59,552 nucleotides of DNA. Source: Limosilactobacillus sp. Its GTDB lineage: Bacteria; Bacillota; Bacilli; Lactobacillales; Lactobacillaceae. Of the stretch, positions 18,423 to 28,939 are shown piece by piece; position 1 is the first letter of the stretch; each line of letters starts with the position of its first letter. The position numbers and the translations under genes were made by a program. The notes below the pieces were generated by a model, which made no database searches, was not told the DNA's origin, and saw nothing but the letters and a program-made list of their open reading frames with translations. The stretch lies in the NCBI GenBank assembly GCA_030530845.1, contig JAUMUE010000005.1:1-59552 (forward strand). The letters run 5' to 3'.

Positions 18423-19076
18423 TTACTTAGTAGCTTGGCGAATTGCTTCGATGCGATCTGCAGGATCATCGGCGTTGAAGACGTATGAACCAGCAACAGC
18501 AACAGTGGCACCGGCCTTGTAGCAGTCAACAACAGTTTCGTTGTTAATACCACCGTCGATTTCGATATCGAAGTCGTAGCCCTTTTGCTTCTTGATTTCG
18601 TTTAATTGTGCAATCTTTTCAACAGATTCTGGCAAGAACTTTTGACCACCAAAACCAGGGTTCACAGTCATGATCAATACTTGGTCAACCATGTGAAGGA
18701 CTGGTTCGATAGCAGAAACTGGAGTACCTGGGTTGATAACAACTTCAGCCTTTACCCCACCGTTCTTGATGATTTGAAGTGCACGGTGAATGTGTTGGGT
18801 TGCTTCGACTTGAACACCGATGATGTCGGCACCTGCGTCGATAAACATTGGCAAGATGTGTTCTGGGTTTTGGACCATCAAGTGAACATCCAATACCATC
18901 TTAGTGATTGGGCGGATGGCCTTAACGAAGCCTGGTCCGTAAGAAATACTTGGAACAAAGGTACCATCCATAACATCGATGTGCAGTAATTCAGCGCCTG
19001 CCTTGTCTACCTTTTCGATGTCCTTTTGTAAGTTAACGTAATCAGCACTCAAAATTGAAGGTGCAACCTTAATCAT
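18423..19076 (-). CDS. rpe: ribulose-phosphate 3-epimerase
   Basis: Rpe interconverts ribulose 5-phosphate and xylulose 5-phosphate, the substrate of phosphoketolase in heterofermentative lactobacilli. The 217-residue TIM barrel starts MIKVAPSILSADY. It has the metal/catalytic residues in LHIDVMDGTFVPSISYG (about 31-47), a second conserved segment MTVNPGFGGQKF, and EIDGGIN. The frame is open 24 codons upstream, but ATG at 19076 has GAGGAG and matches the family's N-terminus. It follows rsgA by 10 bases. Confidence 0.97.
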   Translation of the reverse strand: MIKVAPSILSADYVNLQKDIEKVDKAGAELLHIDVMDGTFVPSISYGPGFVKAIRPITKMVLDVHLMVQNPEHILPMFIDAGADIIGVQVEATQHIHRALQIIKNGGVKAEVVINPGTPVSAIEPVLHMVDQVLIMTVNPGFGGQKFLPESVEKIAQLNEIKKQKGYDFDIEIDGGINNETVVDCYKAGATVAVAGSYVFNADDPADRIEAIRQATK

Positions 19077-19086
19077 TCTAAACTCC

Positions 19087-19962
19087 TCATTTCTTGTAAT
19101 TTGGTTTCTGGTTGACGATGATGTCGTGGAATTGAACGTAATCGTCATACCGGCTCTTCATGATTATACCATTTTCTAAAGCATCCTTCACGGCACAGTG
19201 AGGTTCTTTTAGGTGTAAACATCCCCGGAACTTGCAATTAGCCGATAATTCCAACATTTCTGGGAAGAGCCGTGGCAGTTCTTCTACCGCCATGCTAAAT
19301 GTTTCGTATGAAGAAAAACCGGGCGTATCAGCAATCAATGCCCCTTCGACGTTCAGAAGTGAAACCTTCCGTGTCGTGTGACGTCCCCGCTTCAAGGCCT
19401 GTGAAATTTCACCGGTCGCAAGTTCGAGCTCAGGAGCCAGGTGGTTGAGTAGCGTGGACTTACCTGCACCAGTCTGGCCCATCATGGTAACAATCTTGCC
19501 ATGTAAGCTCTTGATCAATGCGTCGAGCTGTTCCTTTGAAAATGGGTCACGGTTGTAGTACACGTCATAGCCGATCTTTTCGTAGCCATCCGCTACCACC
19601 TGCATCTGTGCGAAAGTTTCGTCATCAAGCAAGTCGACCTTGGAGAAGAAGATGACTGGAGTGATCCCCTGTTCTTCGAGTCCGATTAATTGCCGATCGA
19701 GCAGGTTTGGTGAAAATACCGGTTGGGTCGCAGCTGTCACAACGACGGCCACGTCAATGTTGGCAACTGGTGGACGGACAAGCATATTGCGTCGATCAAG
19801 CACCTTGAGCAGGTATCCGTCCTCGAATTCTACCCGGTCACCAACGACTGGCTTGATCTTCTTGGCACGGAAATTGCCCCGCCCCCGCGTCCGGTATAAT
19901 TCTCCGTCAGCTAAAACGTCATAAAATCCACTTAATGATTGCTGGATAATCCCTGTTTTCAC
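19087..19962 (-). CDS. rsgA: ribosome small subunit-dependent GTPase RsgA
   Basis: RsgA is a circularly permuted GTPase that acts late in 30S assembly. With the GTG start at 19962 (GGAGG six bases upstream) it has 291 residues. An N-terminal OB fold is followed by FSKVDLLDD (G4), GQTGAGKST (G1) and DTPGF (G3) in permuted order. The C-terminal zinc knuckle is [14 protein letters not shown]. It lies 16 bases after pknB, an arrangement conserved in Firmicutes. Confidence 0.96.
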   Translation of the reverse strand: MKTGIIQQSLSGFYDVLADGELYRTRGRGNFRAKKIKPVVGDRVEFEDGYLLKVLDRRNMLVRPPVANIDVAVVVTAATQPVFSPNLLDRQLIGLEEQGITPVIFFSKVDLLDDETFAQMQVVADGYEKIGYDVYYNRDPFSKEQLDALIKSLHGKIVTMMGQTGAGKSTLLNHLAPELELATGEISQALKRGRHTTRKVSLLNVEGALIADTPGFSSYETFSMAVEELPRLFPEMLELSANCKFRGCLHLKEPHCAVKDALENGIIMKSRYDDYVQFHDIIVNQKPNYKK

Positions 19963-19978
19963 TTCACACCTCCATAAA

Positions 19979-21916
19979 TTATGCGGTAATGTTGACCGCA
20001 CTCATGATTGTCCGACCGTTACGTACGACTCTGTAGGCACCCATTTGGCCGTTCTTCAGAGTAAATGGCACGTTAATGGTCGTTTCTTGGTTAATCGTAA
20101 TGTCTTGGTATTCCATGCCGAGGTTGTGACGGGCGTCCCTGATATAAATCTGGACACGGTTTTCCGTCTTCCCGCCATTACCGTCGAACGGAATGTTAAT
20201 TTGAATATTTGTCGTCTTGGTGTTATTACCTGTAGATGACAATGTCACAGTCAGTGTATCGCCGTGTGTCAGGTATTGTCCGGCAGTTGGCGTTTGACTG
20301 ATGACGTGGTTGTTGGCCACTGACTTCGATTCCTTTTCTTGGGTTGTCAGTTGCAGGTGGTGCTTGTTAGCAAATTGCTGTACCACCGTGATGTCTTGGT
20401 CCTTGAAGTTTGGTACCTTGATTTGTTCTTTACCCGCAGAAATCGTCAGCTTGATGGTGTCCTTGTCAGTGTAGACCATCTTACCCTTTTTCTTGTTTTG
20501 CTTGATGATCTTGCCCTTAGCGACATCATCAGAGTAGACAGTCTTGGTCTCGACATGGAAACCTTTGCCACGCAGGTATGCGGCAATAGATTTACCGTTT
20601 TCACCAACGTACTTGCCCATCTTCATCGACTTCACACCCGCACTCAATTCTAGGTCAACAGTACCATTCACACGTTTCTTTGTACTGTATTCTGGCGACG
20701 TAGAAATGATGTGATTCTTAGCAACGGATGCATTCATCGAACGGGTAATGTTGCCGACTCTGAGGCCGTGCTTGTGAAGAACCTTTTCCGCTTGAATTGC
20801 GGTCTTGCCTTCAACATCGGGCACAACCACTTCACGGAACATGAACCACCATGATAATCCGGAAGCGATGGTAAGGACAACAACAATTGCCAAACCAATT
20901 AGTCCCTTCTTGAGTCGAGGGTCCATTGGCTTTTTCGGCTTCTTATCTGCAGAACGATGTGATTCTTCCTTTGGTTCGTCCTCTTTGTCGTCTTCCATTT
21001 CGGTTGCCTTGAGCTGCTTAGAAATTTCCGCAGCAGAAAGCACCTTGGTCTTACCATCATCCCCGGCAGAATTCCAGCGTGGTTCCTCCGCCCGGTCAGA
21101 ATTCAAACTAGTCGAAAGATCAACTGCCATTTCACGGACACTACCATAACGTTCGGCTGGAATCTTGGCAGTTGAACGTAACACCACGTTTTCTAATGCT
21201 TGTGGGATGTGCGCATTAACCGTCCGAACTGATGGCATGTCTTCTCTAAAGTGCTTGAGGGCAATGGCAACAGCCGTCTCGCCTTCAAATGGTACTGAAC
21301 CTGTCAGCAATTCAAAGAGGATGATCCCCAATGAATAAATGTCAGATTGCTTGGTCGCAACACTACCCCGCGCCTGTTCTGGGGAGAGGTAGTGAACTGA
21401 ACCCATCAGCGTATTTGTCTGGGTCAGTGAATTTTGGGATGTTGCAACTGCGATCCCAAAATCGGTAATTTTTATATTTTTATTTTCGTCAATCAAAATG
21501 TTTTGTGGCTTCAAGTCACGGTGGATGATGCCATGTGCGTGCGCTGCTTCAACCGCTGAAAGGATTTGCTTCATAATATCCACCACTTGTGGCAATGGGA
21601 TTGGATAATTTTGCTTGATATAGTCCTTCAAGTCGGTCCCTTGAACGTATTGCATAACCATGTATTGGAGGCCGTTGTCTTCACCGACATCGTAAACTCC
21701 AACGATGTGTGGGTCGTTCAATTGGGTTGCTGAGAGCGCCTCTCTGTGGAAACGACGCATGGTGCTTGGATCATCGCGCAAGTCCAAACGCAGTAACTTC
21801 ACAGATACATCGCGATCTAATACCGTATCATGAGCCAAGTAAACATTAGCCATTCCACCCTCACCGAGTGAACGGATAATCCTGTATCGGCCACCGATTA
21901 TGTTTCCAGGATTCAT
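19979..21916 (-). CDS. pknB: Ser/Thr protein kinase with PASTA repeats (PknB/StkP)
   Basis: A membrane sensor kinase that responds to peptidoglycan and controls cell wall growth and division. It has 645 residues from ATG at 21916, which I preferred over the in-frame TTG at 21922 because AGGAGG is 7 bases upstream. The kinase domain has glycine loop GEGGMA, Lys40, HRDLKPQN at 132-139, DFG at 152-154 and APE-like SPE. One membrane helix lies at about 338-360. Three PASTA repeats follow at about 361-427, 428-495 and 496-561, then a distinct β-rich tail (570-645). Its phosphatase partner stp lies 15 bases upstream. Confidence 0.96.
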   Translation of the reverse strand: MNPGNIIGGRYRIIRSLGEGGMANVYLAHDTVLDRDVSVKLLRLDLRDDPSTMRRFHREALSATQLNDPHIVGVYDVGEDNGLQYMVMQYVQGTDLKDYIKQNYPIPLPQVVDIMKQILSAVEAAHAHGIIHRDLKPQNILIDENKNIKITDFGIAVATSQNSLTQTNTLMGSVHYLSPEQARGSVATKQSDIYSLGIILFELLTGSVPFEGETAVAIALKHFREDMPSVRTVNAHIPQALENVVLRSTAKIPAERYGSVREMAVDLSTSLNSDRAEEPRWNSAGDDGKTKVLSAAEISKQLKATEMEDDKEDEPKEESHRSADKKPKKPMDPRLKKGLIGLAIVVVLTIASGLSWWFMFREVVVPDVEGKTAIQAEKVLHKHGLRVGNITRSMNASVAKNHIISTSPEYSTKKRVNGTVDLELSAGVKSMKMGKYVGENGKSIAAYLRGKGFHVETKTVYSDDVAKGKIIKQNKKKGKMVYTDKDTIKLTISAGKEQIKVPNFKDQDITVVQQFANKHHLQLTTQEKESKSVANNHVISQTPTAGQYLTHGDTLTVTLSSTGNNTKTTNIQINIPFDGNGGKTENRVQIYIRDARHNLGMEYQDITINQETTINVPFTLKNGQMGAYRVVRNGRTIMSAVNITA

Positions 21917-21931
21917 ATACAACCCTCCTGG

Positions 21932-22663
21932 CTATTTGTCATTAATTCCAATTAATACGGTAATGTTGTCTGGTCCGCCAGCTTCATTCGCCATCTTTAT
22001 CAGGCGTGAACACTTATCAGCTACGGACTCATCTGAAGTCAGCACTTCTTTCAGTGACTCCTTATCGACGGTCTTTGATAAACCATCTGAGCACATGAAA
22101 AGTAGGTCACCACTTTCAAACTTGAAGCGGTTAACCTCAACTTGTGCATCGGAGCTAATACCGATTGCCCGCGTGATGATATTACGTTGGGGCATTTTAA
22201 GTGCTTCTTCTTCGGTGATATCACCGTTTTTCACGAGTTCATTTACTAGGGAATGGTCAATCGTCACCTGGGTCATCAAACCGTCGTGGAGTAGGTAACC
22301 CCGACTATCACCAATATTGGTAACTACCAAGGTATCAGGAAATGACATCGCTGCTACCAGGGTGGTTCCCATCCCATGATATTGAGTATTTTCTTTTGAT
22401 TTTTTCAGAATTTCATCATTAACTAACTGGGCTTCTCTGGCAAACCACCGAATCGCTTCCAGTGGAGTCTCAGGCCCAGCCTCAGTAAAACGAAGACCGA
22501 AGCGGTTTACCGTCGTTTCAGCAGCCACGTCCCCACCGCGGTTTCCGCCAATCCCATCAGCAATCAAAAACAATTGGTTGCCGAGTGCGTTGGTAAATTG
22601 GGCGACACGGTCCTGGTTATCAGACCGTTGTTGTCCAACATCTGTTTGGTAAGCAACTTTCAT
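21932..22663 (-). CDS. stp: PP2C-family Ser/Thr protein phosphatase
   Basis: The cognate phosphatase of PknB, reversing its phosphorylations. The 243-residue protein has the metal-binding motifs of PP2C enzymes: GQQRSDNQDR, IADGIGGNRGGD, VTNIGDSRGY, CSDGLSKTV and GGPDNITVL. It lies between rsmB and pknB, the standard order. Confidence 0.96.
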   Translation of the reverse strand: MKVAYQTDVGQQRSDNQDRVAQFTNALGNQLFLIADGIGGNRGGDVAAETTVNRFGLRFTEAGPETPLEAIRWFAREAQLVNDEILKKSKENTQYHGMGTTLVAAMSFPDTLVVTNIGDSRGYLLHDGLMTQVTIDHSLVNELVKNGDITEEEALKMPQRNIITRAIGISSDAQVEVNRFKFESGDLLFMCSDGLSKTVDKESLKEVLTSDESVADKCSRLIKMANEAGGPDNITVLIGINDK

Positions 22664-22680
22664 AATGTGCTAGTTCCCTT

Positions 22681-24024
22681 CTACAGATTGCGCTGGAGAC
22701 TACTAATAAAGAATCCATCAGAGCCATAGTCAGATGGAAGAATAGTCAACGTTGCTGAATTTCGATCATCTTTAAGCTTCCGTGACGTCTCAGTCTTGAG
22801 CAAGGTGAAATCAGGGTGGTCAGCTAAGAATGCTTGGACCGTCTGATCGTTTTCTTGCTTGAGAATCGTGCACGTGCTGTATGTAATTATACCGCCTTTT
22901 TTCACTTTTGTGGCGACCGCATTTAAAATACTTTGTTGAATATGCTGTAAATTAGTGCTGTCGCTGAGTTGCTTCGTGTAGCGAATTTCGGGCTTTCGTC
23001 TCAAAAGTCCCATCCCCGAACATGGCGCGTCAACTAAGATCTTGTCAAAACTTTCGTCCGCAAATTCTTCGTCAACCTTGCGTGCATCGAGTGTGTGGGT
23101 GATCACCCGGTCGTCCACCTTCATCCGCTTGGCATTCTTGCGGATCAACTTGGTCTTGTGCTCGTGGATATCTAAGGCGTGGACCTCACCGCCAGCAGCG
23201 GGATCAAGCTGTTCAGCGATCTGAATCGTCTTCCCACCCGGTGCAGCACAGGCGTCAAGCACACGGTCGCCTTTTTGGATGTCCATTGAGTCAACGGCTA
23301 ACATTGCGCTTTCGTCCTGGACAGTAATTAGCCCCTCTTCGAATAAGCGTGAGCCGATAATGCTGCCCTTGGTGATCCGGAGTGTATTTGGCACCACCTG
23401 GCTATCCACAAATTCGATCCCCATCGCAGTCAATTCTTCCTTGATCTTGTCGAGGGTCGTCAATGCCGTGTTAGCGCGGATGATCAGGTGTGCGGGATCA
23501 TTAATTGCCAGCAAGTCCTTTTCCGCTTGTTGCTCACCATATTGGTCAATTAATTCGGTCACGATCCACTCAGGGACACTGTTTTGAATTGACAAACGCG
23601 TGGTAACGTCAGGTATTTGGGTCAAGTCGGACAATCCCTTGCGCAGGATGGCATGTAAGACACCGGTCACGAATTTACGGATGCCGGGATTGCCCCAGTG
23701 CTTAGCGATTTCGATGGCTTCATCGGTTACCGCCCAGTCTGGGACCCGCTCCAGGTAATGGTATTGGTAGATCGACATTAAGAGCAAGGTCTCCACCCAT
23801 GAATCGAGTTTCTTGCCCTTGACGAATGGTTGAAGCCAGTATTCGAGGGTTAATTGTCGTTGCAATACCCCATAGACCAGGCGCGTGGCGAGTCGGCGGT
23901 CGTTATCATCAAGCTTGTGTTTAACCAGCAACTGGTTGAGCTGGAGGTTGGAGTAAGCGCCGTTTTTCCGTACCCGGTCGAGCGCAGTCAAGGCGACTTC
24001 TCTGGCAGACATTTGCTTAGTCAT
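22681..24024 (-). CDS. rsmB: 16S rRNA (cytosine967-C5)-methyltransferase RsmB
   Basis: RsmB methylates C967 of 16S rRNA. The 447-residue protein has a NusB-like RNA-binding N-terminal domain (about 1-140) and a SAM-dependent methyltransferase domain. That domain carries DACAAPGGKT, the motif with one catalytic cysteine DAPCSGMG, and the second cysteine motif TYSTCTI. Its start overlaps the end of fmt by 8 bases. Confidence 0.96.
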   Translation of the reverse strand: MTKQMSAREVALTALDRVRKNGAYSNLQLNQLLVKHKLDDNDRRLATRLVYGVLQRQLTLEYWLQPFVKGKKLDSWVETLLLMSIYQYHYLERVPDWAVTDEAIEIAKHWGNPGIRKFVTGVLHAILRKGLSDLTQIPDVTTRLSIQNSVPEWIVTELIDQYGEQQAEKDLLAINDPAHLIIRANTALTTLDKIKEELTAMGIEFVDSQVVPNTLRITKGSIIGSRLFEEGLITVQDESAMLAVDSMDIQKGDRVLDACAAPGGKTIQIAEQLDPAAGGEVHALDIHEHKTKLIRKNAKRMKVDDRVITHTLDARKVDEEFADESFDKILVDAPCSGMGLLRRKPEIRYTKQLSDSTNLQHIQQSILNAVATKVKKGGIITYSTCTILKQENDQTVQAFLADHPDFTLLKTETSRKLKDDRNSATLTILPSDYGSDGFFISSLQRNL

Positions 24025-24970
24025 CGGTTACCGCCTGTCCTCCCTCTTTCAGTGCTTGGTGCCCGTTGAGGTAAGCAGTGATGTCCATCGCTTGCTTTCC
24101 GGCAGGCTTCAATCGGTTGATCTTATAGGTTGTACCATCCCCGGCAGCCAGGACAAGTTCATGCTTCGTGGCGCGAACGACTTTACCGGCTTCCAAGTCC
24201 GTCTTTTCGTCCAGCGGCGTCACGTCATAGATCTTGGTGCGCAGGCCATCGATGGTCATGTTCCCCAGTGGCGCAGGACGTAAGCCACGGACCTTGTTAT
24301 CGATTTGTTCGGCAGTCATCGTGTAGTCGATTTTTTCTTCTTCCGTCGAGATGTTTGGTGAAAATACCACTTGTGATTCGTCCTGAGGGGTAGCGGTGGT
24401 CTTACCAGCAATCAAGTCAGGCAAAGTATCGAGCAAGAGGTCACGACCTAAGATACTGAGTTTTTCAAACATTGTGCCGTTATCATCGTCCTTTTCGATT
24501 GGAATGGCACGTTGGGAAATCACATCCCCGGCATCCATCTTCTTTACCATGTACATGATGGAGATCCCGGTTTCCTTGTCCCCGTTGATGATTGAGTATT
24601 GGACTGGTGCCCCACCACGGTACTTAGGAAGCAGTGAACCGTGGACGTTAATAGCCGCGATCTTGGCTGCTTCAAGGAGCTTAGTTGGCAGGAATTGTCC
24701 GTACGCAGCGGTAATCAAGAGGTCCGGTTGCATGTCGATAATTTCTTGCATTTCATCGGACTTGCTCAACTTGGCTGGTTGTAATACCTTAATGTCGTTT
24801 TCCACGGCCAGTTGCTTAACTGGTGACGGGGTTAAAACGTGCTTGCGGCCAACACGGTGATCAGGTTGGGTCAAGACTGCCTTGACGTCGTATTCAGGAT
24901 GGTCGATTAAGCTTTGTAAAATGGGTACTGCGAATTGTGGCGTTCCCATAAAAACGATTGATGTTGCCAT
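24017..24970 (-). CDS. fmt: methionyl-tRNA formyltransferase
   Basis: Fmt formylates initiator Met-tRNA using 10-formyltetrahydrofolate. The 317-residue product starts MATSIVFMGTPQFAVP and contains the catalytic region INVHGSLLPKYRGGAPVQ, followed by a C-terminal tRNA-binding domain with RGLRPAP. The frame opens 6 codons upstream. ATG at 24970 fits the family N-terminus and has an AAGGGA-type site. It follows priA by 18 bases. Confidence 0.97.
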   Translation of the reverse strand: MATSIVFMGTPQFAVPILQSLIDHPEYDVKAVLTQPDHRVGRKHVLTPSPVKQLAVENDIKVLQPAKLSKSDEMQEIIDMQPDLLITAAYGQFLPTKLLEAAKIAAINVHGSLLPKYRGGAPVQYSIINGDKETGISIMYMVKKMDAGDVISQRAIPIEKDDDNGTMFEKLSILGRDLLLDTLPDLIAGKTTATPQDESQVVFSPNISTEEEKIDYTMTAEQIDNKVRGLRPAPLGNMTIDGLRTKIYDVTPLDEKTDLEAGKVVRATKHELVLAAGDGTTYKINRLKPAGKQAMDITAYLNGHQALKEGGQAVTDD

Positions 24971-24988
24971 TGATATCTTTCCCTTCAT

Positions 24989-27415
24989 TTACATAAAGTA
25001 CTGAGGATCTGGATCGATGCTTACCTGCACGTCCTTGAATCCCTTGCTTTGTGTGTCTTGTAAAATTTCCAGCAGCGTTTCATGGAGGGCTGGATCCTTC
25101 TTATATTTAATAACAATTTGGTAGTAATAGCGCCTTTTCATCCGAGCAATTGCCCGTGGCGTAGGGCCGAGGACGATTGTATCTGGGCTCAGGCGTTGTT
25201 CTAACTTGGCCTTAATCGCAGACATCGCCTTGGCTGCTTGGGCTTCTTCAGGGTGCGACGCCATCAAGCGGACCGTGAAGTAGTATGGCGGATAATTTGC
25301 AAAACGCCGTAAAGACATTTCTTGGGCGAAGAATTGCTCGTAGTCGTGTTTTTGGGCGTCTTTGATTGCGTAGTGGTTGGGGTTAAATGTCTGGATGATC
25401 ACTTGCCCCTGCTTGTCCGCGCGTCCAGCACGTCCACTCACCTGGCTTAAGAGGTCAAAGGTGCGCTCGCTAGCACGAAAATCAGGGAGTCCCAATCCCG
25501 TGTCAGCGTTGAGTACACCGACCAGCGTGACGTTGGGGAAATCGAGTCCCTTGGCGATCATTTGGGTCCCGAGCAAGATGTCGGCCTCGTGATTTCCAAA
25601 TGACTTTAAGAGCTTCTCGTGCATTCCCTTCCGGCGTGTCGTATCAACGTCCATCCGGATAATCCGAGCTTGGGGGAGGAGCTGTTGGAGTTCTTGTTCC
25701 ACCTTTTCCGTCCCTGTCCCGTAATAGCGGATGTGACGGCTGTGACACTTAGGGCAAACACGGGGAATCATTTCCTCGTGGCCGCAGTAGTGACATTTCA
25801 TCGTCCGCGTATCCATGTGTAAGGTCAGCGAAATATCACAATTTGGACACTGCAGGACCTCTCCACAGTCACGGCACATCATGAATGATGAAAATCCACG
25901 ACGATTAAGCATCAAAATACTCTGCTCACCCTTTTGCAGGCGGTCGTTGATGGCAGCGAGAAGTGGCATGGAGAAGTTACTTTCACCACGTTGCTTGATT
26001 TCCGGCCGCATGTCGACAACCTTGATTGGTGGCAGGGGATGATCATTAACCCGGTGTGGCAAACGAAGGAGTTCATAAACACCCTTCAATGCCCGGGCCC
26101 GGCTCTCTAAACTTGGTGTGGCAGATCCGAGGACCACGGGAGCATTGTTATATTCACCGCGCCATTTTGCGACTTCCCTGGCGTGATAGCGTGGCGATTC
26201 ATCCTGCTTGTAGGAAGATTCGTGCTCTTCGTCCAGGATGATCAGGCCGAGATTTTTCAGCGGTGCAAACACAGCGGAACGTGCTCCGACAACTACCTTG
26301 GCCTCACCGCGTTCGATCCGGCGCCACTCATCGTATTGTTCACCATTCGAAAGCCCACTGTGGAGAACAGCAACTTGCGAACCGAAGCGACGGCGAACCC
26401 GATTGACGATCTGGGGCGTCAACGAAATTTCTGGCACTAGCATCAGCGCCGTCCGCCCTTGCTCCAACGCATGTGAAATCGACTGGAGATACACCTCGGT
26501 CTTCCCACTCCCAGTGACACCCTGGAGAAGGAAGGTCTGATTTACTTTCTTGTGAACCGCGTCAGAGATGGCATCGACGGCAGTTTGTTGGTCCGCATTT
26601 AAGTCGAGGGGCTTTTGCAGGTGCTCGTTTGGAGATTGTTCCTGGGCATGCGGTGTCCGGTAAACTTCCACAGGCACCTTCTTGAGCCAGCCCTTGTTGA
26701 CACCCTGGTTGAAGGTCGAAGCAGAAATCCCTGTCTTGCGTTCGGCCTCCTTTTGCACGACGGTTTTACCAATGATCGACTGCAGGTATGACAACAGGCA
26801 GTCTTGTGAATGGGCATTCGGGTGCAAGCTTGTCCGTTGTTCTTCTAATTCTTCAAAACCCATCAGTGGTGTAATCCCGGTGATGGTCTTAGCCCGCGCA
26901 CGGTTTTCGACCTCGTAGGAAATGCGAATTTTCCCCATCCGTTTTAATTTCAAGAGCTTACTAATCGCTTCTGGGTCATTTTCAAAGTCGGCGTAATCAC
27001 GCGAATCCTGGCCCTTAAAGAGGTCAAAGTAATCTTGCTCGTCTAACTCGTCAATAACCTCCACAATCCGGTGCGTCTTGGCCTTAAGCAAACTGGGGAG
27101 CATGGTGTAAAGGCAGGCAATCCAAAAAGAGTAAGTGGTATCGGCTAACCACTCACTGAGTTTTAGTAATTCCGTGTTCATTACCGGTTGTAAGTCCATC
27201 ACGGCTTGGATCGGTTTCAGCTTACCCTCGTATGCACTGGAGTCAATGAAACCGACTACGAATCCTTGGACTTGGCGGCTTCCGTTACCAAACGGCACAA
27301 CCACCCGCATCCCGAGTTGGAGCTTCTTTTCTAACAACACTGGCACTTGATATGTATATGGTTGGTTGGTCTGCATTGTTGGGACATCAACCACTACCTG
27401 CGCCAATTCAACCAT
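24989..27415 (-). CDS. priA: primosomal protein N' (replication restart helicase PriA)
   Basis: PriA recognises collapsed forks and reloads the replisome. The 808-residue protein has an N-terminal DNA-binding domain with the 3'-end-binding fold, a winged helix, and helicase motifs GVTGSGKTEVYL and LDEEHESSYK. The zinc-binding cysteines lie in CRDCGEVLQCPNC and CHYCGHEE/CPKC, followed by QMIAKGLDFPNV. Its ATG directly abuts the coaBC stop (TAAATG). Confidence 0.97.
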   Translation of the reverse strand: MVELAQVVVDVPTMQTNQPYTYQVPVLLEKKLQLGMRVVVPFGNGSRQVQGFVVGFIDSSAYEGKLKPIQAVMDLQPVMNTELLKLSEWLADTTYSFWIACLYTMLPSLLKAKTHRIVEVIDELDEQDYFDLFKGQDSRDYADFENDPEAISKLLKLKRMGKIRISYEVENRARAKTITGITPLMGFEELEEQRTSLHPNAHSQDCLLSYLQSIIGKTVVQKEAERKTGISASTFNQGVNKGWLKKVPVEVYRTPHAQEQSPNEHLQKPLDLNADQQTAVDAISDAVHKKVNQTFLLQGVTGSGKTEVYLQSISHALEQGRTALMLVPEISLTPQIVNRVRRRFGSQVAVLHSGLSNGEQYDEWRRIERGEAKVVVGARSAVFAPLKNLGLIILDEEHESSYKQDESPRYHAREVAKWRGEYNNAPVVLGSATPSLESRARALKGVYELLRLPHRVNDHPLPPIKVVDMRPEIKQRGESNFSMPLLAAINDRLQKGEQSILMLNRRGFSSFMMCRDCGEVLQCPNCDISLTLHMDTRTMKCHYCGHEEMIPRVCPKCHSRHIRYYGTGTEKVEQELQQLLPQARIIRMDVDTTRRKGMHEKLLKSFGNHEADILLGTQMIAKGLDFPNVTLVGVLNADTGLGLPDFRASERTFDLLSQVSGRAGRADKQGQVIIQTFNPNHYAIKDAQKHDYEQFFAQEMSLRRFANYPPYYFTVRLMASHPEEAQAAKAMSAIKAKLEQRLSPDTIVLGPTPRAIARMKRRYYYQIVIKYKKDPALHETLLEILQDTQSKGFKDVQVSIDPDPQYFM

Positions 27416-28618
27416 TTAATCACCTGATTTCAATTTCTTGTCGAGGAGGTCAATGAGTTTTTCGGCAACCTGGACCTTTGGCATTGCGGGCCACTTGTCA
27501 GCATCGGATCCGGCAGCCAAGATTGTTACCTGGTCCTGGTCATTTCCAAAAGCACCGTTTTCGCCACTCACGCTATTGGCAACGATCACGTCAGCACCCT
27601 TGGTTTGTAACTTTTTCTGTGCATTTGCGATAAGGTCATGGGTTTCAGCCGCAAATCCAATCACGACTTGGCCATCCTTTTTGGCGTGCGCAACCGTCTT
27701 GAGTACGTCAGTCGTCTCGGTCAGGTCAATTGCCCAATCGTTATGCTCAACGGATTTTTTTACTTTGTGATCAGCGACGTTGACTGGCTTGTAGTCCGCC
27801 ACCGCAGCAGCCATGATCAATGCGTCAGCGTCAGTAAAAGCCTTATCAACAGCTGCGTGGAGTTGTTCGGTGGTTTCAACAGAGATCACTTCCAGGCGTG
27901 GTGATTGTGGTAATGGCACGCTGACTTGCCCGACAATCAGTGTCACCTTGGCACCAGCATTAATTGCAGCTTGGGTTAAAGCGACACCCATTTTGCCAGA
28001 TGACCGGTTACCAATGAAGCGGACGGGGTCGATTGGTTCTCTCGTGCCACCTGCTGTAATGACCACACGACGACCGGCTAATGGTCCTTTTGCCGTCAGT
28101 TGGGCAGTCAAGAATGCGACGATCTCGTCAGGTTCTGGCAGGCGTCCCTTTCCGGAGTAGCCTTCTGCCAGGCGTCCTGATGCAGGTTCCATGATAACGA
28201 CACCATCGGACTTGAGAGTGGCAAGGTTGCGTTGGGTGGCGGGTGCAGCCCACATGTGACTATTCATTGCGGGCACGACTACCTTGTTCGCAGCAGTGGC
28301 TAGCAGTGTCGTCGAGGCCGCATCGTCTGCGATTCCATTGGCCATTTTCGCAATAATGTTAGCAGTTGCCGGCACCACCACCGCTAATTCTGTCCAATCC
28401 GCCAACTCGATGTGAGGAATCGGATCCTTTTCATCCCACAGCGAAGTCAAAACCGGGTGCTTGGTGAGTGCAGCTAAGGTTGTTGGTCCCACTAATTTCG
28501 TCGCAGATTCGGTCATCACGACTCGAACATCGTGTCCCTTTTTCTGCAGACCGCGGACCACTTCGACGCCCTTGTAAGCAGCCACACTGCCGGTCAAATA
28601 TACAGTTACATTTGCCAT
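27416..28618 (-). CDS. coaBC: bifunctional phosphopantothenoylcysteine decarboxylase / phosphopantothenate-cysteine ligase
   Basis: CoaBC carries out two steps of coenzyme A synthesis from phosphopantothenate. It has 400 residues. The N-terminal FMN-dependent CoaC half carries LTGSVAAYKG, the active-site-type HIELADW and PAMNSHMW. The C-terminal CoaB half begins near residue 185 with VVITAGGTREPIDPVRFIGN and SSGKMG. It is the first gene of the long coaBC-to-rpe cluster and has a promoter upstream. Confidence 0.96.
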   Translation of the reverse strand: MANVTVYLTGSVAAYKGVEVVRGLQKKGHDVRVVMTESATKLVGPTTLAALTKHPVLTSLWDEKDPIPHIELADWTELAVVVPATANIIAKMANGIADDAASTTLLATAANKVVVPAMNSHMWAAPATQRNLATLKSDGVVIMEPASGRLAEGYSGKGRLPEPDEIVAFLTAQLTAKGPLAGRRVVITAGGTREPIDPVRFIGNRSSGKMGVALTQAAINAGAKVTLIVGQVSVPLPQSPRLEVISVETTEQLHAAVDKAFTDADALIMAAAVADYKPVNVADHKVKKSVEHNDWAIDLTETTDVLKTVAHAKKDGQVVIGFAAETHDLIANAQKKLQTKGADVIVANSVSGENGAFGNDQDQVTILAAGSDADKWPAMPKVQVAEKLIDLLDKKLKSGD

Positions 28619-28654
28619 TATTTCACCCCGTCATCTCGAAAATCTTACCTGTTA

Positions 28655-28663
28655 ATTATATCA
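28655..28663 (-). promoter_or_regulatory. extended -10 promoter of coaBC
   Basis: TGATATAAT on the minus strand is a perfect extended -10 element, lying between the rpoZ terminator and coaBC. No good -35 is visible. Confidence 0.5.
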
Positions 28664-28677
28664 TCACTTTGCGCAAA

Positions 28678-28704
28678 CAAAAAAGGGCGACGCAATGTCT
28701 CCCT
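28678..28704 (-). terminator. rpoZ terminator
   Basis: On the minus strand AGGG-A-GAC pairs with GTC-G-CCCT around ATTGC, followed by six T. Confidence 0.75.
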
Positions 28705-28726
28705 TGTGATCTGGCATGGCCAAATA

Positions 28727-28939
28727 TTAGTCTTCGTCGTAGTTGTCAGGGTCGATAGTAACCTTGTCAGCCAAGATTTCTTCTAATGCCTTACCAACGG
28801 ACTTGCTGGACTTGTAATCTTCAAGCAGTGGTTGAGCGCCGTTATCTAATTCGTGTGCGCGCTTGCTGGCTAACATAACGAGTGAGTAACGGGAATCAAT
28901 CCGCTTAAGTAATTCGTCAACTGATGGATAAAGAATCAT
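28727..28939 (-). CDS. rpoZ: DNA-directed RNA polymerase omega subunit
   Basis: Omega helps assemble and stabilise RNA polymerase. The 70-residue protein starts [20 protein letters not shown] and has the conserved [11 protein letters not shown] helix. Its ATG overlaps the end of gmk by 4 bases (ATGA), the typical gmk-rpoZ coupling. Confidence 0.96.
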   Translation of the reverse strand: MILYPSVDELLKRIDSRYSLVMLASKRAHELDNGAQPLLEDYKSSKSVGKALEEILADKVTIDPDNYDED

